NCBI GenBank assembly: GCA_001701135.1
Contig: DAAN01000008.1
Location: 1 to 35,940 of the forward strand
Reading direction: 5' to 3'
From: Bacteroidales bacterium H3
GTDB lineage: Bacteria; Bacteroidota; Bacteroidia; Bacteroidales; Muribaculaceae
DNA: 35,940 nucleotides
The notes beneath the pieces are model-generated. The model did no database searches. It worked only from the letters and a program-made list of their open reading frames with translations, and was not told the origin of the DNA. Position numbers and translations under genes: made by a program. Positions 16,765 to 24,761 of this stretch are shown one piece after another. The number at the start of each line of letters is the position of its first letter. Position 1 is the stretch's first letter.

Positions 16765-17598
16765 ATGAAAATCAATGTAATCAGAGGTATTGTTGCCTCT
16801 CTGACACTGCTTTCAGCTATTACACTTTTTGCCCAGACACAACAGATACGCGTGTTCTCGCATCGCGGCGGACGCATGGAACATGACGAAAACACCATGC
16901 AGGCCTTCATGGCAAGCGACCGGGCAGGCTACACCGGCTACGAGACCGATGTGCGTATCACAAAAGACGGCCACATGATTATCACCCACGACAGCAGTCT
17001 CGAGAGCACAACCAACGGTTCCGGTGCGGTGGAAAACAAAACTCTCGCAGAGCTGAGGGCGCTCGAAACAAAGAAAGGAAACAAACTCCTCACCCTTGAG
17101 GAGCTGGTGGAATTCCTAAAAGACAAGAAGGGCCTCTACGTAGAGTTTGAAATGAAGACAAGCCCCGAGACACTCTACCCCGATTCTGTTCTTCCTCGCT
17201 ATGTCGACCTGCTGTATTCCACCGTGATGGCCAACAAACCCAAAGATGCCGAGTATATCTTCACCTCGGGCGACACCCGCCCCCTGCGGTACATGCAGCA
17301 GCGCCACCCCGATGCAGATCTGCTGCTGATCACCTATGCTCCGGTCAACAAGGCAACTATCGACCTCTGCAAAGGCCTTGGCATACGGCGCCTCGGCGCA
17401 ATGATGGAAGGCACATCGCGCGAAGCTGTCACAGAGGCTCACCGGCGGGGACTCGCCGTGAGCCTGTGGCCCGGCCAGAGCATCGCCGACTTCATGCTTG
17501 GCGCATATCTCGGCGCCGACTATCTCTGCACCGACATTCCCGTACAGCAGATGCAGTGGCAGAAGAAACACGCACCCTGGCTCGACGTAAGATACTGA
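16765..17598 (+). CDS. Glycerophosphodiester phosphodiesterase
   Basis: This secreted enzyme hydrolyses deacylated phospholipids (glycerophosphodiesters) to glycerol-3-phosphate and an alcohol. The signal peptide covers residues 1-24 (ITLFAQT). GDPD TIM-barrel motifs are complete: FSHRGG (His33, Arg34), DENT (Glu42), YETDV (Glu60, Asp62) and ITHDSSL (His75), then VEFEMK in the middle and a C-terminal GADYLCTDIP that closes the barrel. The length (277) is typical. It faces a secreted PI-PLC-domain gene convergently across a hairpin-rich gap, which suggests linked roles in phospholipid scavenging. No promoter is evident; it may be read from the kinase gene 69 bp upstream. Confidence 0.9.
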   Translation: MKINVIRGIVASLTLLSAITLFAQTQQIRVFSHRGGRMEHDENTMQAFMASDRAGYTGYETDVRITKDGHMIITHDSSLESTTNGSGAVENKTLAELRALETKKGNKLLTLEELVEFLKDKKGLYVEFEMKTSPETLYPDSVLPRYVDLLYSTVMANKPKDAEYIFTSGDTRPLRYMQQRHPDADLLLITYAPVNKATIDLCKGLGIRRLGAMMEGTSREAVTEAHRRGLAVSLWPGQSIADFMLGAYLGADYLCTDIPVQQMQWQKKHAPWLDVRY

Positions 17599-17636
17599 AC
17601 GTCAGATAATGAAATAGATTTCTATCATCTATGAAT

Positions 17637-17656
17637 CGGCGGCTGGAAAGCCGCCG
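17637..17656. other. Perfect 8-bp hairpin with GGAA loop
   Basis: CGGCGGCT (17637-17644) pairs with AGCCGCCG (17649-17656) around GGAA. No T run follows, so it is not a standard terminator. It may stabilise the 3' end of the GDPD transcript. Confidence 0.55.
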
Positions 17657-17722
17657 CCCCACACTGCCACCCTCCGCACGCCTGCCACCCGACAGCACAG
17701 ACGTATTGAGGAATGTATGGAG

Positions 17723-17746
17723 AGGAGGTTTTTAACCTCCTTTTTA
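17723..17746 (+). terminator. Rho-independent terminator downstream of the GDPD gene
   Basis: AGGAGGTT (17723-17730) pairs with AACCTCCT (17734-17741) with loop TTT, followed by TTTTATTT. It lies about 125 bp after the GDPD stop. Confidence 0.8.
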
Positions 17747-17776
17747 TTTGAGTGCTTTTTCAGGCGATGGTATTCT

Positions 17777-17811
17777 CTAAACCCTAAACCCTAAACCCTA
17801 AACCTTACACC
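17777..17811. repeat. Telomere-like heptamer array (CTAAACC)
   Basis: Four perfect head-to-tail CTAAACC units cover 17777-17804, followed by a degenerate TTACACC and then CTAAAAA. Nothing coding overlaps. It sits between two terminators in the gap between convergent genes. Confidence 0.9.
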
Positions 17812-17823
17812 CTAAAAAGAAGA

Positions 17824-17862
17824 CGCTGTGTCAAAATTCAGAATTTTGACACAGCGCTTTTT
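17824..17862. terminator. 33-nt near-perfect palindrome, bidirectional terminator
   Basis: CGCTGTGTCAAAATTC (17824-17839) is the exact reverse complement of 17841-17856, with a single A between them. CTTTTTAT follows on the plus strand, and an A-rich stretch lies on the other side, so it can end transcripts from both the GDPD side and the PI-PLC gene (minus). A run of nine G follows at 17872-17880. Confidence 0.8.
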
Positions 17863-17897
17863 ATCCCCTGAGGGGGGGGGCTGTCAGGTTTGTTATG

Positions 17898-20840
17898 TTA
17901 CTTTGAAAGCTTCAGGACTCCAATGGGAGTTGCAACGATGTAAACACCTGAGGAGAGACCTGCAAGGGCGGTTGAATAAGTTACTGATTGCTTCAGGAGG
18001 ATACCCTGGGGGCTGAACACGCTCACGGGGGTATCGGGCGTGAGACTGCTTTCTTCCGCCACATCAGTGATGGAGGCGGGAACGCCCTGCATATTGAAGT
18101 AAACTCGAGGGGCTTCAGTAAGCTTAGGGGCGGTGCGTCCGTTCACATATGCCCTTCTGCCTTCAACCAAGCATATTTCCTCGCCGTCATGACGGTTGAA
18201 CCACTGGAAACCGCCCTCGCCCGACGGAGCTCTGAGAATATAGGCAAGATTATTATGTTGCAGTCCGCGAGGCTCTGTGAGGCCGGTGAGAATCTGTGCA
18301 TCGTCGCGATAGTCGTTCTTACGGTTGGTGGGGTAGCCGGTGAATGTGTAGACCTTCTCATCCTGCTCGGCAGCCCGACGCTTTGCCGGCTGCGCAGGAT
18401 TCTTGGCGGGATTGCACACTACATAGGGATAATTGGCGCGGATTGTGTTTACCGGGTCACCCAGCTTGACGATATGGTAGTCAAACGGTCCGTTTTCATC
18501 GAAGTAGTTGCCCATATCGCTCATATCTATCGCTTCCATCACTTCAAGATCGGCCGGTGCATTGGCCTCGAATGGAAGCATCATGGTGTTCCAATGGTGG
18601 GGGAAAGTGAGTTCTATGACTGTGGGGCTGACGTTGTCGCCATAGTAGGTGAGACGCAGGTTGTCGAGATAGAACGATGTGGCTGCATTCTCATCCTCCT
18701 GTCTGCTGAAAACAAGTTCGCGTGTGGTGTGCTCATCAGTGACCTTGTCGAATGCAAAGACCACACGCCCATTGTCGGGATTATCGGCAAACCATGCCCC
18801 TGCCTCGGCCACATTGTCGCCCCCGGAGATGATCCCGGCAACACCGCCGCTATTGGCGGGAAGAGGTTCGGGAGTGCGGTCGCCCAGACGATATGTCACG
18901 CCGGAGCCGGTCGACAGATACTGAAACTCCAGAACATAATGGCCGCGGGGAAGGTGATCGACAATTGTGCTGATACTGAATGTGTTGTTGCCAGGTTGGG
19001 TATTGAAGGCGCGCCACATGCCGCCTCTGTCGGTGGCGTTCTGACCGGCTGTAATATTGCTGCCGGCTGCAACGTTCCATTTGTCGATACCTTTGTCGCC
19101 GTTGCCGAACGAATATGCGGGGATGAGGAATGTGGCGTCCATTCCGCGCTGCGGATTGGCTTTCTCTTTAAGGCGGCTTATGCGGTCGTGCCCTTCGATG
19201 GTTATGCCGGCCACTTCGTCGTCGGGACTTAAGGCTATGATCTGCCACATCTGGTGAGGATCATCGCTTGGCTCGGCGGGGAAGACGGTGTATTTGGGTT
19301 GGTCGTAGAAGATGTTTTCTCCCTCATTATATTGGCGGGCTTCGAGGCGACGGTGGCTCACCTGTCCCGTGATATGATACACCGGATAACCGTCCCAGTA
19401 GGTGCGCGAAAGCACAAACTCTGTGCCGTTGTTGTCATCGCCGTCGGTGGGGTCGAGGTAATATGCGCCATCCTTGTTCTGCAAAGCTCCGAAGGGGGAC
19501 ACAATGCGCAGACCGTTGTCGCCTTTGACAAACGACACCTCATGGCCGGCATAGTTGGCCACGGCATGGGAGCCCCACTCCGCGCCGCCACCGAAATATT
19601 TGTATTGGTTCATATCCTCACTGGCGCCAACGTTGCGCAGAAACAGGCGTTTGCCCTCGAACTCGTTGTCGGGGCGCAAATCCCAGTCAATCGCTGGATC
19701 AATGGCATATCTGACAACCGGAGCATCGGCCCCTCCGGTGAAGTTGTTCTCGATAACTTTATACACCAGGGCATCGCCTGAGGTCTCGGCGGTGAGAAGA
19801 TAGTCTGCCAACACGATTCCAAGCGGGCCGCGGCCAAGATTGTCGCCACTGAGATATTCCACAATCTGCTTGTTGAAAACCTTTGAATTGTTCTTATAAT
19901 TTGAACTGCTTGACACAAGGGATGACTGCTTGGAGGCAAAATTCATCACCCATTCCGAAGTATAATACCCGTTAAGCTCATACATCTCCGCCGGGGTGTC
20001 CTGCGCCTGAGAATATCTCAGTAGATTTTCAAGATGGGTGGCCTTGAGAGTGTTGTCGCCTTCGGAGTTCGACGATATGTCCTGCACATGGATTCTTGTG
20101 CTCAGATTCTCGTTGCCATGCAGATGCATTCGTCCGGGGCGCTGATCGTCGTTGAACGCGACCTGCCAGTTGAGCATATCGACCTGGCTTTTATATTGCA
20201 GATATGACGCACTGTCGCGAACAAGCAGCACCATTTTTCCTCTGGTTTCACCCACCGTCAGGTTGGGCTTGAAATCAATAACATGGCTCTGAAAGTTTTC
20301 AAGCACACTTTTATAAATCTCGGCGGCCTTTTCGGAGTTGCTCCCATTGTTTCCTCTGAATACGTGGATTACAAAAAACTCCGTCGGATGAGCCTCGAGA
20401 AAGTCAACGAGCGTTTGCATACCTCGTTGAAAGGTAACATCTGTGATATCGGTGCCGTGACAAAAATAAAGATTTTTATTGGGCCATACATTATAATAGC
20501 CGGGGCGAATATCCAGACCTCTGATTCCGCCGTCAATGAGTTCCTGCATTTTTGCACTCTGGCACGTCGAATTGATTGGCCCGGTGCCGGCTGACTTAGC
20601 TATCCAGCCCTCGCCCGTGGCGAAATCATGCGCACCCGGAATTGATACGTGCGACACAAACATATTGTCAGGAAGGTCGGCCATCCAGTCAGCACAGCGG
20701 TCAGTGGCGGCATCTTCAAGCTTTAGTGTTTCAGCATTCCAGCTGCGGTTCCATCTCATTCCGTCAGTGGAAGCCAACGAGTCAAGAGATAGAAACAAGA
20801 TCATCAACACCGTTGATGTCAGGCGTAAAGTCGTGTTCAT
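17898..20840 (-). CDS. Secreted PI-PLC-domain protein with T9SS-like tail
   Basis: This is a 980-residue exported protein. After a signal peptide (about 1-24) comes a phosphatidylinositol-specific phospholipase C X-box domain (about 45-350). SIPGAHDFATGEG carries His71, GLDIRPGYY the Asp110/Arg112 pair, and YFCHGTDI the second catalytic His128. The middle (about 390-560) resembles a ricin-like or lectin beta-trefoil region, and 600-740 looks like a carbohydrate-binding beta-sandwich. The end shows VSVFSPQGILLKQ, then LSSGVYIVATPIGVLKLSK, the pattern of a type IX secretion sorting domain, so it is probably surface-attached or released. It likely cleaves phosphoinositides or GPI-type anchors from host or diet, a family-based inference. 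It converges with the GDPD gene. Confidence 0.83.
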   Translation of the reverse strand: MNTTLRLTSTVLMILFLSLDSLASTDGMRWNRSWNAETLKLEDAATDRCADWMADLPDNMFVSHVSIPGAHDFATGEGWIAKSAGTGPINSTCQSAKMQELIDGGIRGLDIRPGYYNVWPNKNLYFCHGTDITDVTFQRGMQTLVDFLEAHPTEFFVIHVFRGNNGSNSEKAAEIYKSVLENFQSHVIDFKPNLTVGETRGKMVLLVRDSASYLQYKSQVDMLNWQVAFNDDQRPGRMHLHGNENLSTRIHVQDISSNSEGDNTLKATHLENLLRYSQAQDTPAEMYELNGYYTSEWVMNFASKQSSLVSSSSNYKNNSKVFNKQIVEYLSGDNLGRGPLGIVLADYLLTAETSGDALVYKVIENNFTGGADAPVVRYAIDPAIDWDLRPDNEFEGKRLFLRNVGASEDMNQYKYFGGGAEWGSHAVANYAGHEVSFVKGDNGLRIVSPFGALQNKDGAYYLDPTDGDDNNGTEFVLSRTYWDGYPVYHITGQVSHRRLEARQYNEGENIFYDQPKYTVFPAEPSDDPHQMWQIIALSPDDEVAGITIEGHDRISRLKEKANPQRGMDATFLIPAYSFGNGDKGIDKWNVAAGSNITAGQNATDRGGMWRAFNTQPGNNTFSISTIVDHLPRGHYVLEFQYLSTGSGVTYRLGDRTPEPLPANSGGVAGIISGGDNVAEAGAWFADNPDNGRVVFAFDKVTDEHTTRELVFSRQEDENAATSFYLDNLRLTYYGDNVSPTVIELTFPHHWNTMMLPFEANAPADLEVMEAIDMSDMGNYFDENGPFDYHIVKLGDPVNTIRANYPYVVCNPAKNPAQPAKRRAAEQDEKVYTFTGYPTNRKNDYRDDAQILTGLTEPRGLQHNNLAYILRAPSGEGGFQWFNRHDGEEICLVEGRRAYVNGRTAPKLTEAPRVYFNMQGVPASITDVAEESSLTPDTPVSVFSPQGILLKQSVTYSTALAGLSSGVYIVATPIGVLKLSK

Positions 20841-20903
20841 TGAATTTAGTGGTAATGACTAGTAAAAATCAATTCAACGAGCTTCTCAGCTCTTTTAAAG
20901 TTG

Positions 20904-20911
20904 CAAAGATA
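20904..20911 (-). promoter_or_regulatory. Candidate -7 element for the PI-PLC gene
   Basis: The minus strand reads TATCTTTG, which fits TAnnTTTG, 64 bp before the start codon. No -33 TTTG is seen at the usual spacing. Confidence 0.5.
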
Positions 20912-20980
20912 GATAAAAGGATCCGTTTTACCCCCCTTATTTATTAAATCATGTTAATTACATCGTTTTTTTCATTCCAG

Positions 20981-21025
20981 CCCTCCCGGACTTGCACCTG
21001 CGACGGTGGAGACATGCCGGGAGGG
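20981..21025. other. Long hairpin of unknown role
   Basis: CCCTCCCGG (20981-20989) pairs with CCGGGAGGG (21017-21025), and a smaller CACC/GGTG stem lies inside the loop. It sits beyond the tRNA-Val terminator. It could be a small structured RNA, a tRNA remnant or a second terminator. Nothing else is seen in the gap 20841-21033 apart from the promoter listed above. Confidence 0.4.
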
Positions 21026-21026
21026 T

Positions 21027-21064
21027 AAAAAAGAGAGGTGCGTCAATGATATTGACACACCTCT
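21027..21064 (-). terminator. Terminator of the tRNA-Val unit
   Basis: AGAGGTG plus GTCAAT (21034-21047) pair with ATTGAC plus CACCTCT (21051-21064), with one mismatch, and a T run follows on the minus strand (21027-21032). It lies just beyond the 3' end of the downstream tRNA gene. Confidence 0.8.
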
Positions 21065-21072
21065 TTGTGGAG

Positions 21073-21147
21073 TGGGCGCTGAGGGATTCGAACCCCCGAC
21101 CCTCTGCTTGTAAGGCAGACGCTCTGAACCAGCTGAGCTAAGCGCCC
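21073..21147 (-). tRNA. tRNA-Val (anticodon TAC)
   Basis: The cloverleaf on the minus strand has acceptor GGGCGCT/AGCGCCC, a D arm with AGCTCAGCTGGTT, anticodon stem TCTGC/GCAGA with loop CTTACAA (anticodon TAC), and T arm GGGGGTTCGAATCCC. It is 75 nt with discriminator A; CCA is not encoded. It is identical to the second copy about 250 bp away. Confidence 0.95.
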
Positions 21148-21322
21148 TCAAAAAAAAGCTTGTTGGTAGCGAGTGCCGCAATCGCCGGTTTCTCATCGTG
21201 GGCCGGCTGTTATGACTGACCTTTTTCCCTTTGGGAAAATCAACCGACCATGTCCCTCGCGGGAGGTTTGACCCTCTCCAGGGCCGAAACTTTGTGGCGT
21301 TGAACGGCGAGACAAAAGGATG

Positions 21323-21397
21323 TGGGCGCTGAGGGATTCGAACCCCCGACCCTCTGCTTGTAAGGCAGACGCTCTGAACCAGCTGAGCTAAGCGCCC
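21323..21397 (-). tRNA. tRNA-Val (anticodon TAC), second copy
   Basis: This is identical over all 75 nt to the copy at 21073-21147. It lies nearest the promoter and is read first. The 175-bp spacer between the copies holds no supported gene, so the two probably come from one precursor transcript. Confidence 0.95.
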
Positions 21398-21418
21398 GTC
21401 TCGCTTCCAAAAGCACTG

Positions 21419-21450
21419 CAAAGGTATGCACTTTTTTCTTCCCCGCCAAA
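21419..21450 (-). promoter_or_regulatory. Full promoter TTTG-N20-TACCTTTG for the tRNA-Val genes
   Basis: On the minus strand TTTG (21450-21447) and TACCTTTG (21426-21419) are 20 bp apart, the canonical Bacteroidetes layout, 22 bp before the first tRNA. Confidence 0.8.
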
Positions 21451-21557
21451 TTTTTCAGCAACTTTTTCTCAAAAAAATTCACTCCCATTTAGCAAACAGC
21501 TATATTTCAGCGCCTTACAAAATGGCATATTTTTTACCCGCCAAAACTGCATCTACA

Positions 21558-21614
21558 ATTATCAAATAATATGCTAATCTGCAATTGCCACTTGACCCTA
21601 CATTATCAAATAAT
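21558..21614. promoter_or_regulatory. Two copies of an inverted repeat upstream of the rplS promoter
   Basis: ATTATCAAATAAT (arms ATTAT/ATAAT, spacer CAA) occurs at 21558-21570 and 21602-21614, exactly 44 bp apart, or about four helical turns. The second copy ends 11 bp before the rplS -33 element. The arrangement resembles paired operator sites, but no regulator is identified. Confidence 0.4.
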
Positions 21615-21624
21615 CTGCTGCAAA

Positions 21625-21656
21625 TTTGGCGGGGTGCGGGAAAATGACTAACTTTG
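21625..21656 (+). promoter_or_regulatory. Full promoter TTTG-N20-TAACTTTG for rplS
   Basis: TTTG at 21625-21628 and TAACTTTG at 21649-21656 are 20 bp apart. The leader to the rplS ATG is about 75 nt. Confidence 0.85.
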
Positions 21657-21738
21657 CGCCCGTAATTCGTAATCTCTGGTGGGACAAGGCTGCCCGCGTA
21701 TATTACGAGATTGTTCAACATTTTTAAAGCTTTAAAAA

Positions 21739-22098
21739 ATGGATCTTATCAAAGTAGCCGAGGAGGCATTTGCTACCGGAAAGCAGCATCCCGAATTCGG
21801 CCCCGGCGACACCATCACCGTTGCTTATCGCATCAAAGAGGGTAACAAGGAACGTATCCAGCAGTACCGCGGTGTGGTTATCCGCATCAACGGTGAAGGC
21901 ACCAAGAAACGTTTCACCGTCCGCAAGATGAGCGACAACATCGGTGTTGAGCGTATCTTCCCCCTGGAATCGCCCTTCATCGACTCCATCGTGGTGAACA
22001 AATACGGCAAGGTTCGCCGTGCGAAACTCTACTACCTCCGCGCCCTCACCGGCAAGAAAGCCCGCATCAAAGAGCGCCGCGTAGTGAAAAAGGCCTGA
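21739..22098 (+). CDS. rplS: 50S ribosomal protein L19
   Basis: This is the large-subunit ribosomal protein located at the 30S-50S interface. The 119-residue product shows the L19 landmarks: [49 protein letters not shown] and [22 protein letters not shown]. The length and basic C-terminus fit the family. It has its own promoter and a strong terminator, so it is a monocistronic unit here, without the rpsP-rimM-trmD neighbours common in other phyla. A pair of inverted repeats upstream could be regulatory. Confidence 0.97.
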   Translation: MDLIKVAEEAFATGKQHPEFGPGDTITVAYRIKEGNKERIQQYRGVVIRINGEGTKKRFTVRKMSDNIGVERIFPLESPFIDSIVVNKYGKVRRAKLYYLRALTGKKARIKERRVVKKA

Positions 22099-22134
22099 TT
22101 TTCACGGCTGAGTTTCACCCGACAACAGAAAAGA

Positions 22135-22174
22135 CAGACCGCATCCCCCTCCGGGCATGCGGTCTGCTTTCTTT
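22135..22174 (+). terminator. Rho-independent terminator after rplS
   Basis: CAGACCGCAT (22135-22144) pairs with ATGCGGTCTG (22157-22166), followed by CTTTCTTT. It is 36 bp past the stop codon. Confidence 0.85.
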
Positions 22175-22231
22175 AGAGGATTTCTTTAACAGCAGATTCA
22201 ATTATACGCTTCAAGTTTCGTGATTATTTAG

Positions 22232-22239
22232 TATCTTTG
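22232..22239 (+). promoter_or_regulatory. Candidate -7 element for the UmuD-like gene
   Basis: TATCTTTG fits the -7 consensus, 55 bp before the start codon. No clear -33 TTTG and no recognisable SOS box could be assigned. Confidence 0.5.
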
Positions 22240-22293
22240 CTCTCCTTATAATCCACAGTCTCTCCATAGTCTACAATCTCTCTCTGAAATCTT

Positions 22294-22749
22294 ATGGCAA
22301 TATCACTTGAAATCTTCACCGCCGACCTCTCGAGCCACCTGCCGCTCCCCTATGCCGACGGCGGCATTCAGGCCGGATTCCCCTCCCCCGCCGACAACTA
22401 TATCACCGAGACAATCGACCTCAACAAGGAGCTTGTGCGCCATCCCGCCGCCACCTTCTATGGCCGTGTGTCGGGCGATTCGATGATCGAGGAGGGAATC
22501 GAGCCGGGCGACATTCTGATCATCGACCGTTCCATAGAGCCTGACAGCGGCGATCTGGCCGTCTGCTGCATCGACGGCGAATTCACTCTCAAACGCATCA
22601 AGCTGGAGAAGAACCGCGTATGGCTCATTCCCTCCAACGAGATGTTTGACCCGATATTGGTGACTCCCGAAAACGAGTTTTCGGTATGGGGCGTGGTAAC
22701 CCACACCATCAAGGCCTACCGCCGCAAGCGGCGCTCCTCAAAGAAGTAA
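22294..22749 (+). CDS. umuD: UmuD-like S24 self-cleaving protease
   Basis: This is a LexA/UmuD-family serine protease that in the SOS response trims its own N-terminus and activates the UmuC translesion polymerase. At 151 residues it is too short for LexA and lacks a helix-turn-helix. The self-cleavage site is probably Ala27-Gly28 (IQAGFPSP). The catalytic Ser63 lies in GRVSGDSMIEEGIEPGD and Lys100 in EFTLKRIKL. The C-terminus is basic. Unusually, no umuC follows; the next gene is glmS with its own promoter, so the polymerase partner must lie elsewhere or the protein acts on another target. Confidence 0.88.
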   Translation: MAISLEIFTADLSSHLPLPYADGGIQAGFPSPADNYITETIDLNKELVRHPAATFYGRVSGDSMIEEGIEPGDILIIDRSIEPDSGDLAVCCIDGEFTLKRIKLEKNRVWLIPSNEMFDPILVTPENEFSVWGVVTHTIKAYRRKRRSSKK

Positions 22750-22808
22750 GATTATCCCAAAAGCAAAGGTTCCAAAAAGTGTTAAAACACTCTGCTCCAC
22801 CCGCTGCA

Positions 22809-22840
22809 TTTGTATAATTCAGCCTTTTTCGATAACTTTG
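22809..22840 (+). promoter_or_regulatory. Full promoter TTTG-N20-TAACTTTG for glmS
   Basis: TTTG at 22809-22812 and TAACTTTG at 22833-22840 are 20 bp apart. The leader to ATG 22906 is about 60 nt, too short for a glmS ribozyme, and none is seen. Confidence 0.85.
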
Positions 22841-22905
22841 CACTTTGATTGCAACCCAATCACTTATCTCTTCTCAATAAAACTTTATCTAACTGTACTG
22901 TATTT

Positions 22906-24750
22906 ATGTGTGGAATCGTAGGTTATATCGGTAACCGTCCTGCATACGAAATTCTTGTCAAAGGCCTTCACCGCCTTGAATACCGCGGCTACGACAGCGC
23001 AGGCGTGGCAATGCTTGAAGACAATGGCAAACTCAATATTTACAAGACCCGCGGCAAAGTAGCCGATCTGGAAAAATTCTGCGCCGACAAGGACCGTAAC
23101 GGCGCCATCGGCATCGCGCACACCCGGTGGGCCACTCACGGCGAGCCTAACGACATCAACGCCCACCCCCATGTGAGCCAGTCGGGCCATATCGCCCTTG
23201 TGCACAACGGCACCATCGAGAATTATGCCGTGCTCCGCGAAGCGCTCGAGCAGCAGGGTCTCTCGTTCAAGAGCGACACCGACACCGAGGTGCTGGTGCA
23301 ACTCATCGACTACATCGCCAACACCAACCAGTGCACACTGATCGAGGCCGTGCGCGAAGCCCTTCATCAGGTGGTAGGCGCCTACGCCATCGCCGTGGTC
23401 GACACCCGCGAACCCGACACCGTGATCGGCGCCCGCAAAAGTTCTCCACTGGTTCTCGGCATCGGTAAAGACGAGGTATTCCTGGCCTCCGATGCAACGC
23501 CGATCATCGAATACACCGACAAGGTTGTCTATCTCAACGACGATGAGATTGCAATCATCCGTCGTGGCGAACCGCTGAAAATCATCACCACCGACAACAG
23601 ATCGGCGGCCATCGACATCAAGACGCTCAAACTCTCAGTGTCGCAGCTCGAGAAGGGCGGTTACCCCCACTTCATGCTCAAGGAAATCAACGAACAGCCA
23701 CGCACCATCCGCGACTGCATCCGCGGCCGCATCGGCAACTGCGGCTCGAAAGTAACACTCTCAGGTGTGCTCGAACATGCCGACCAGTTCCGCAACTGCA
23801 AGCGCATGATCATTGTGGCCTGCGGCACATCGTGGCACGCCGGTCTCATAGGCAAGCGCCTTATCGAGGAGTGGGCACGCATCCCCGTGGAAGTGGCCTA
23901 CGCCAGCGAATTCCGCTACAGCAACCCCGTGGTGACCCCCGATGACATCGTTGTGGCCATCTCGCAGTCGGGCGAGACCGCCGACACCCTGGCCGCCATA
24001 CAGCTGGCCAAAGAGCGCGGCGCATTTGTCTACGGCGTCTGCAACGTGGTCGGTTCGTCGATTCCCCGCGCCACCGATTCCGGCACCTATATCCATGTCG
24101 GTCCTGAAATCGGCGTAGCCTCCACCAAGGCATTCACCGGTCAGGTAACCGTGCTGACAATGCTGGCCCTGGCCATCGGTCAGCTTCGCGGCACCATCAA
24201 CGACGCCCATGTGGCCGAAGTGGCCGAAGCTATCCGCAAGCTTCCCGATCTGATCAGGCAGACGCTGAAACTCAACGAGCAGATCGAAAAGCTCTCCGAT
24301 ATATATACATATGTGCACAACTTCCTCTACCTCGGCCGCGGCTACAACTATCCCTCGGCTTTGGAAGGCGCGCTAAAACTTAAGGAAATCAGCTACATCC
24401 ATGCCGAAGGCTATCCTGCGGCCGAGATGAAGCACGGCCCCATAGCGCTCATCGACCGCGAGCTGCCCACAGTGGTGATCGCGCCCTCCGACGAGTTGCA
24501 TGAGAAAATCATATCGAACATCCGGCAGGTCAAAGCCCGCGGCGGTTCGGTCATCGCTGTTGTGACCAAAGGCGACACCACCATCTCGGAAATCGCCGAC
24601 CACACCATCGAGATTCCTCTGGTGCCCGAATGCATTTCCCCTATCATTGTGTCGATTCCCCTTCAGCTGCTGGCCTATCATATCGCCGTGAAGAAGGGCT
24701 GCAATGTCGACATGCCACGCAACCTCGCTAAATCAGTCACCGTGGAGTGA
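22906..24750 (+). CDS. glmS: Glutamine-fructose-6-phosphate aminotransferase (isomerizing)
   Basis: This enzyme makes glucosamine-6-phosphate from fructose-6-phosphate and glutamine, the first step to UDP-GlcNAc for peptidoglycan and lipid A. The start is fixed at MCGIVGYIG because Cys1, after removal of Met, must be the N-terminal glutaminase nucleophile; the longer frame from 22849 would abolish this. The glutaminase domain covers about 1-240 (HTRWATHG, HNGTIENY). Two SIS sugar-isomerase domains follow (ACGTSWHAG with SQSGETADT, and then ALKLKEISYIHAEGYPAAEMKHGP). The end, DMPRNLAKSVTVE, is canonical. The length of 614 is normal. It heads a tight operon with rmlB, rmlA and an aminotransferase. 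Confidence 0.97.
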   Translation: MCGIVGYIGNRPAYEILVKGLHRLEYRGYDSAGVAMLEDNGKLNIYKTRGKVADLEKFCADKDRNGAIGIAHTRWATHGEPNDINAHPHVSQSGHIALVHNGTIENYAVLREALEQQGLSFKSDTDTEVLVQLIDYIANTNQCTLIEAVREALHQVVGAYAIAVVDTREPDTVIGARKSSPLVLGIGKDEVFLASDATPIIEYTDKVVYLNDDEIAIIRRGEPLKIITTDNRSAAIDIKTLKLSVSQLEKGGYPHFMLKEINEQPRTIRDCIRGRIGNCGSKVTLSGVLEHADQFRNCKRMIIVACGTSWHAGLIGKRLIEEWARIPVEVAYASEFRYSNPVVTPDDIVVAISQSGETADTLAAIQLAKERGAFVYGVCNVVGSSIPRATDSGTYIHVGPEIGVASTKAFTGQVTVLTMLALAIGQLRGTINDAHVAEVAEAIRKLPDLIRQTLKLNEQIEKLSDIYTYVHNFLYLGRGYNYPSALEGALKLKEISYIHAEGYPAAEMKHGPIALIDRELPTVVIAPSDELHEKIISNIRQVKARGGSVIAVVTKGDTTISEIADHTIEIPLVPECISPIIVSIPLQLLAYHIAVKKGCNVDMPRNLAKSVTVE

Positions 24751-24761
24751 CACCATGTGAA

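Noticed and set aside
17777..17811. CRISPR array or true telomere
   Set aside because: Units are 7 bp with no spacers, and the array is internal to a continuous chromosome segment.
17988..19232. Plus-strand open frame of 414 codons
   Set aside because: It is antisense to the PI-PLC protein, which has catalytic motifs and a signal peptide.
20972..21488. Open frames across the tRNA-Val region
   Set aside because: They translate the tRNA genes themselves and yield the usual GGSNPSAP-type artefact.
22841..22905. glmS ribozyme or riboswitch
   Set aside because: The leader is only about 60 nt with no visible catalytic core or pseudoknot.
22849..22905. 19-codon N-terminal extension of GlmS
   Set aside because: The catalytic cysteine must be N-terminal, so translation has to start at MCGI.
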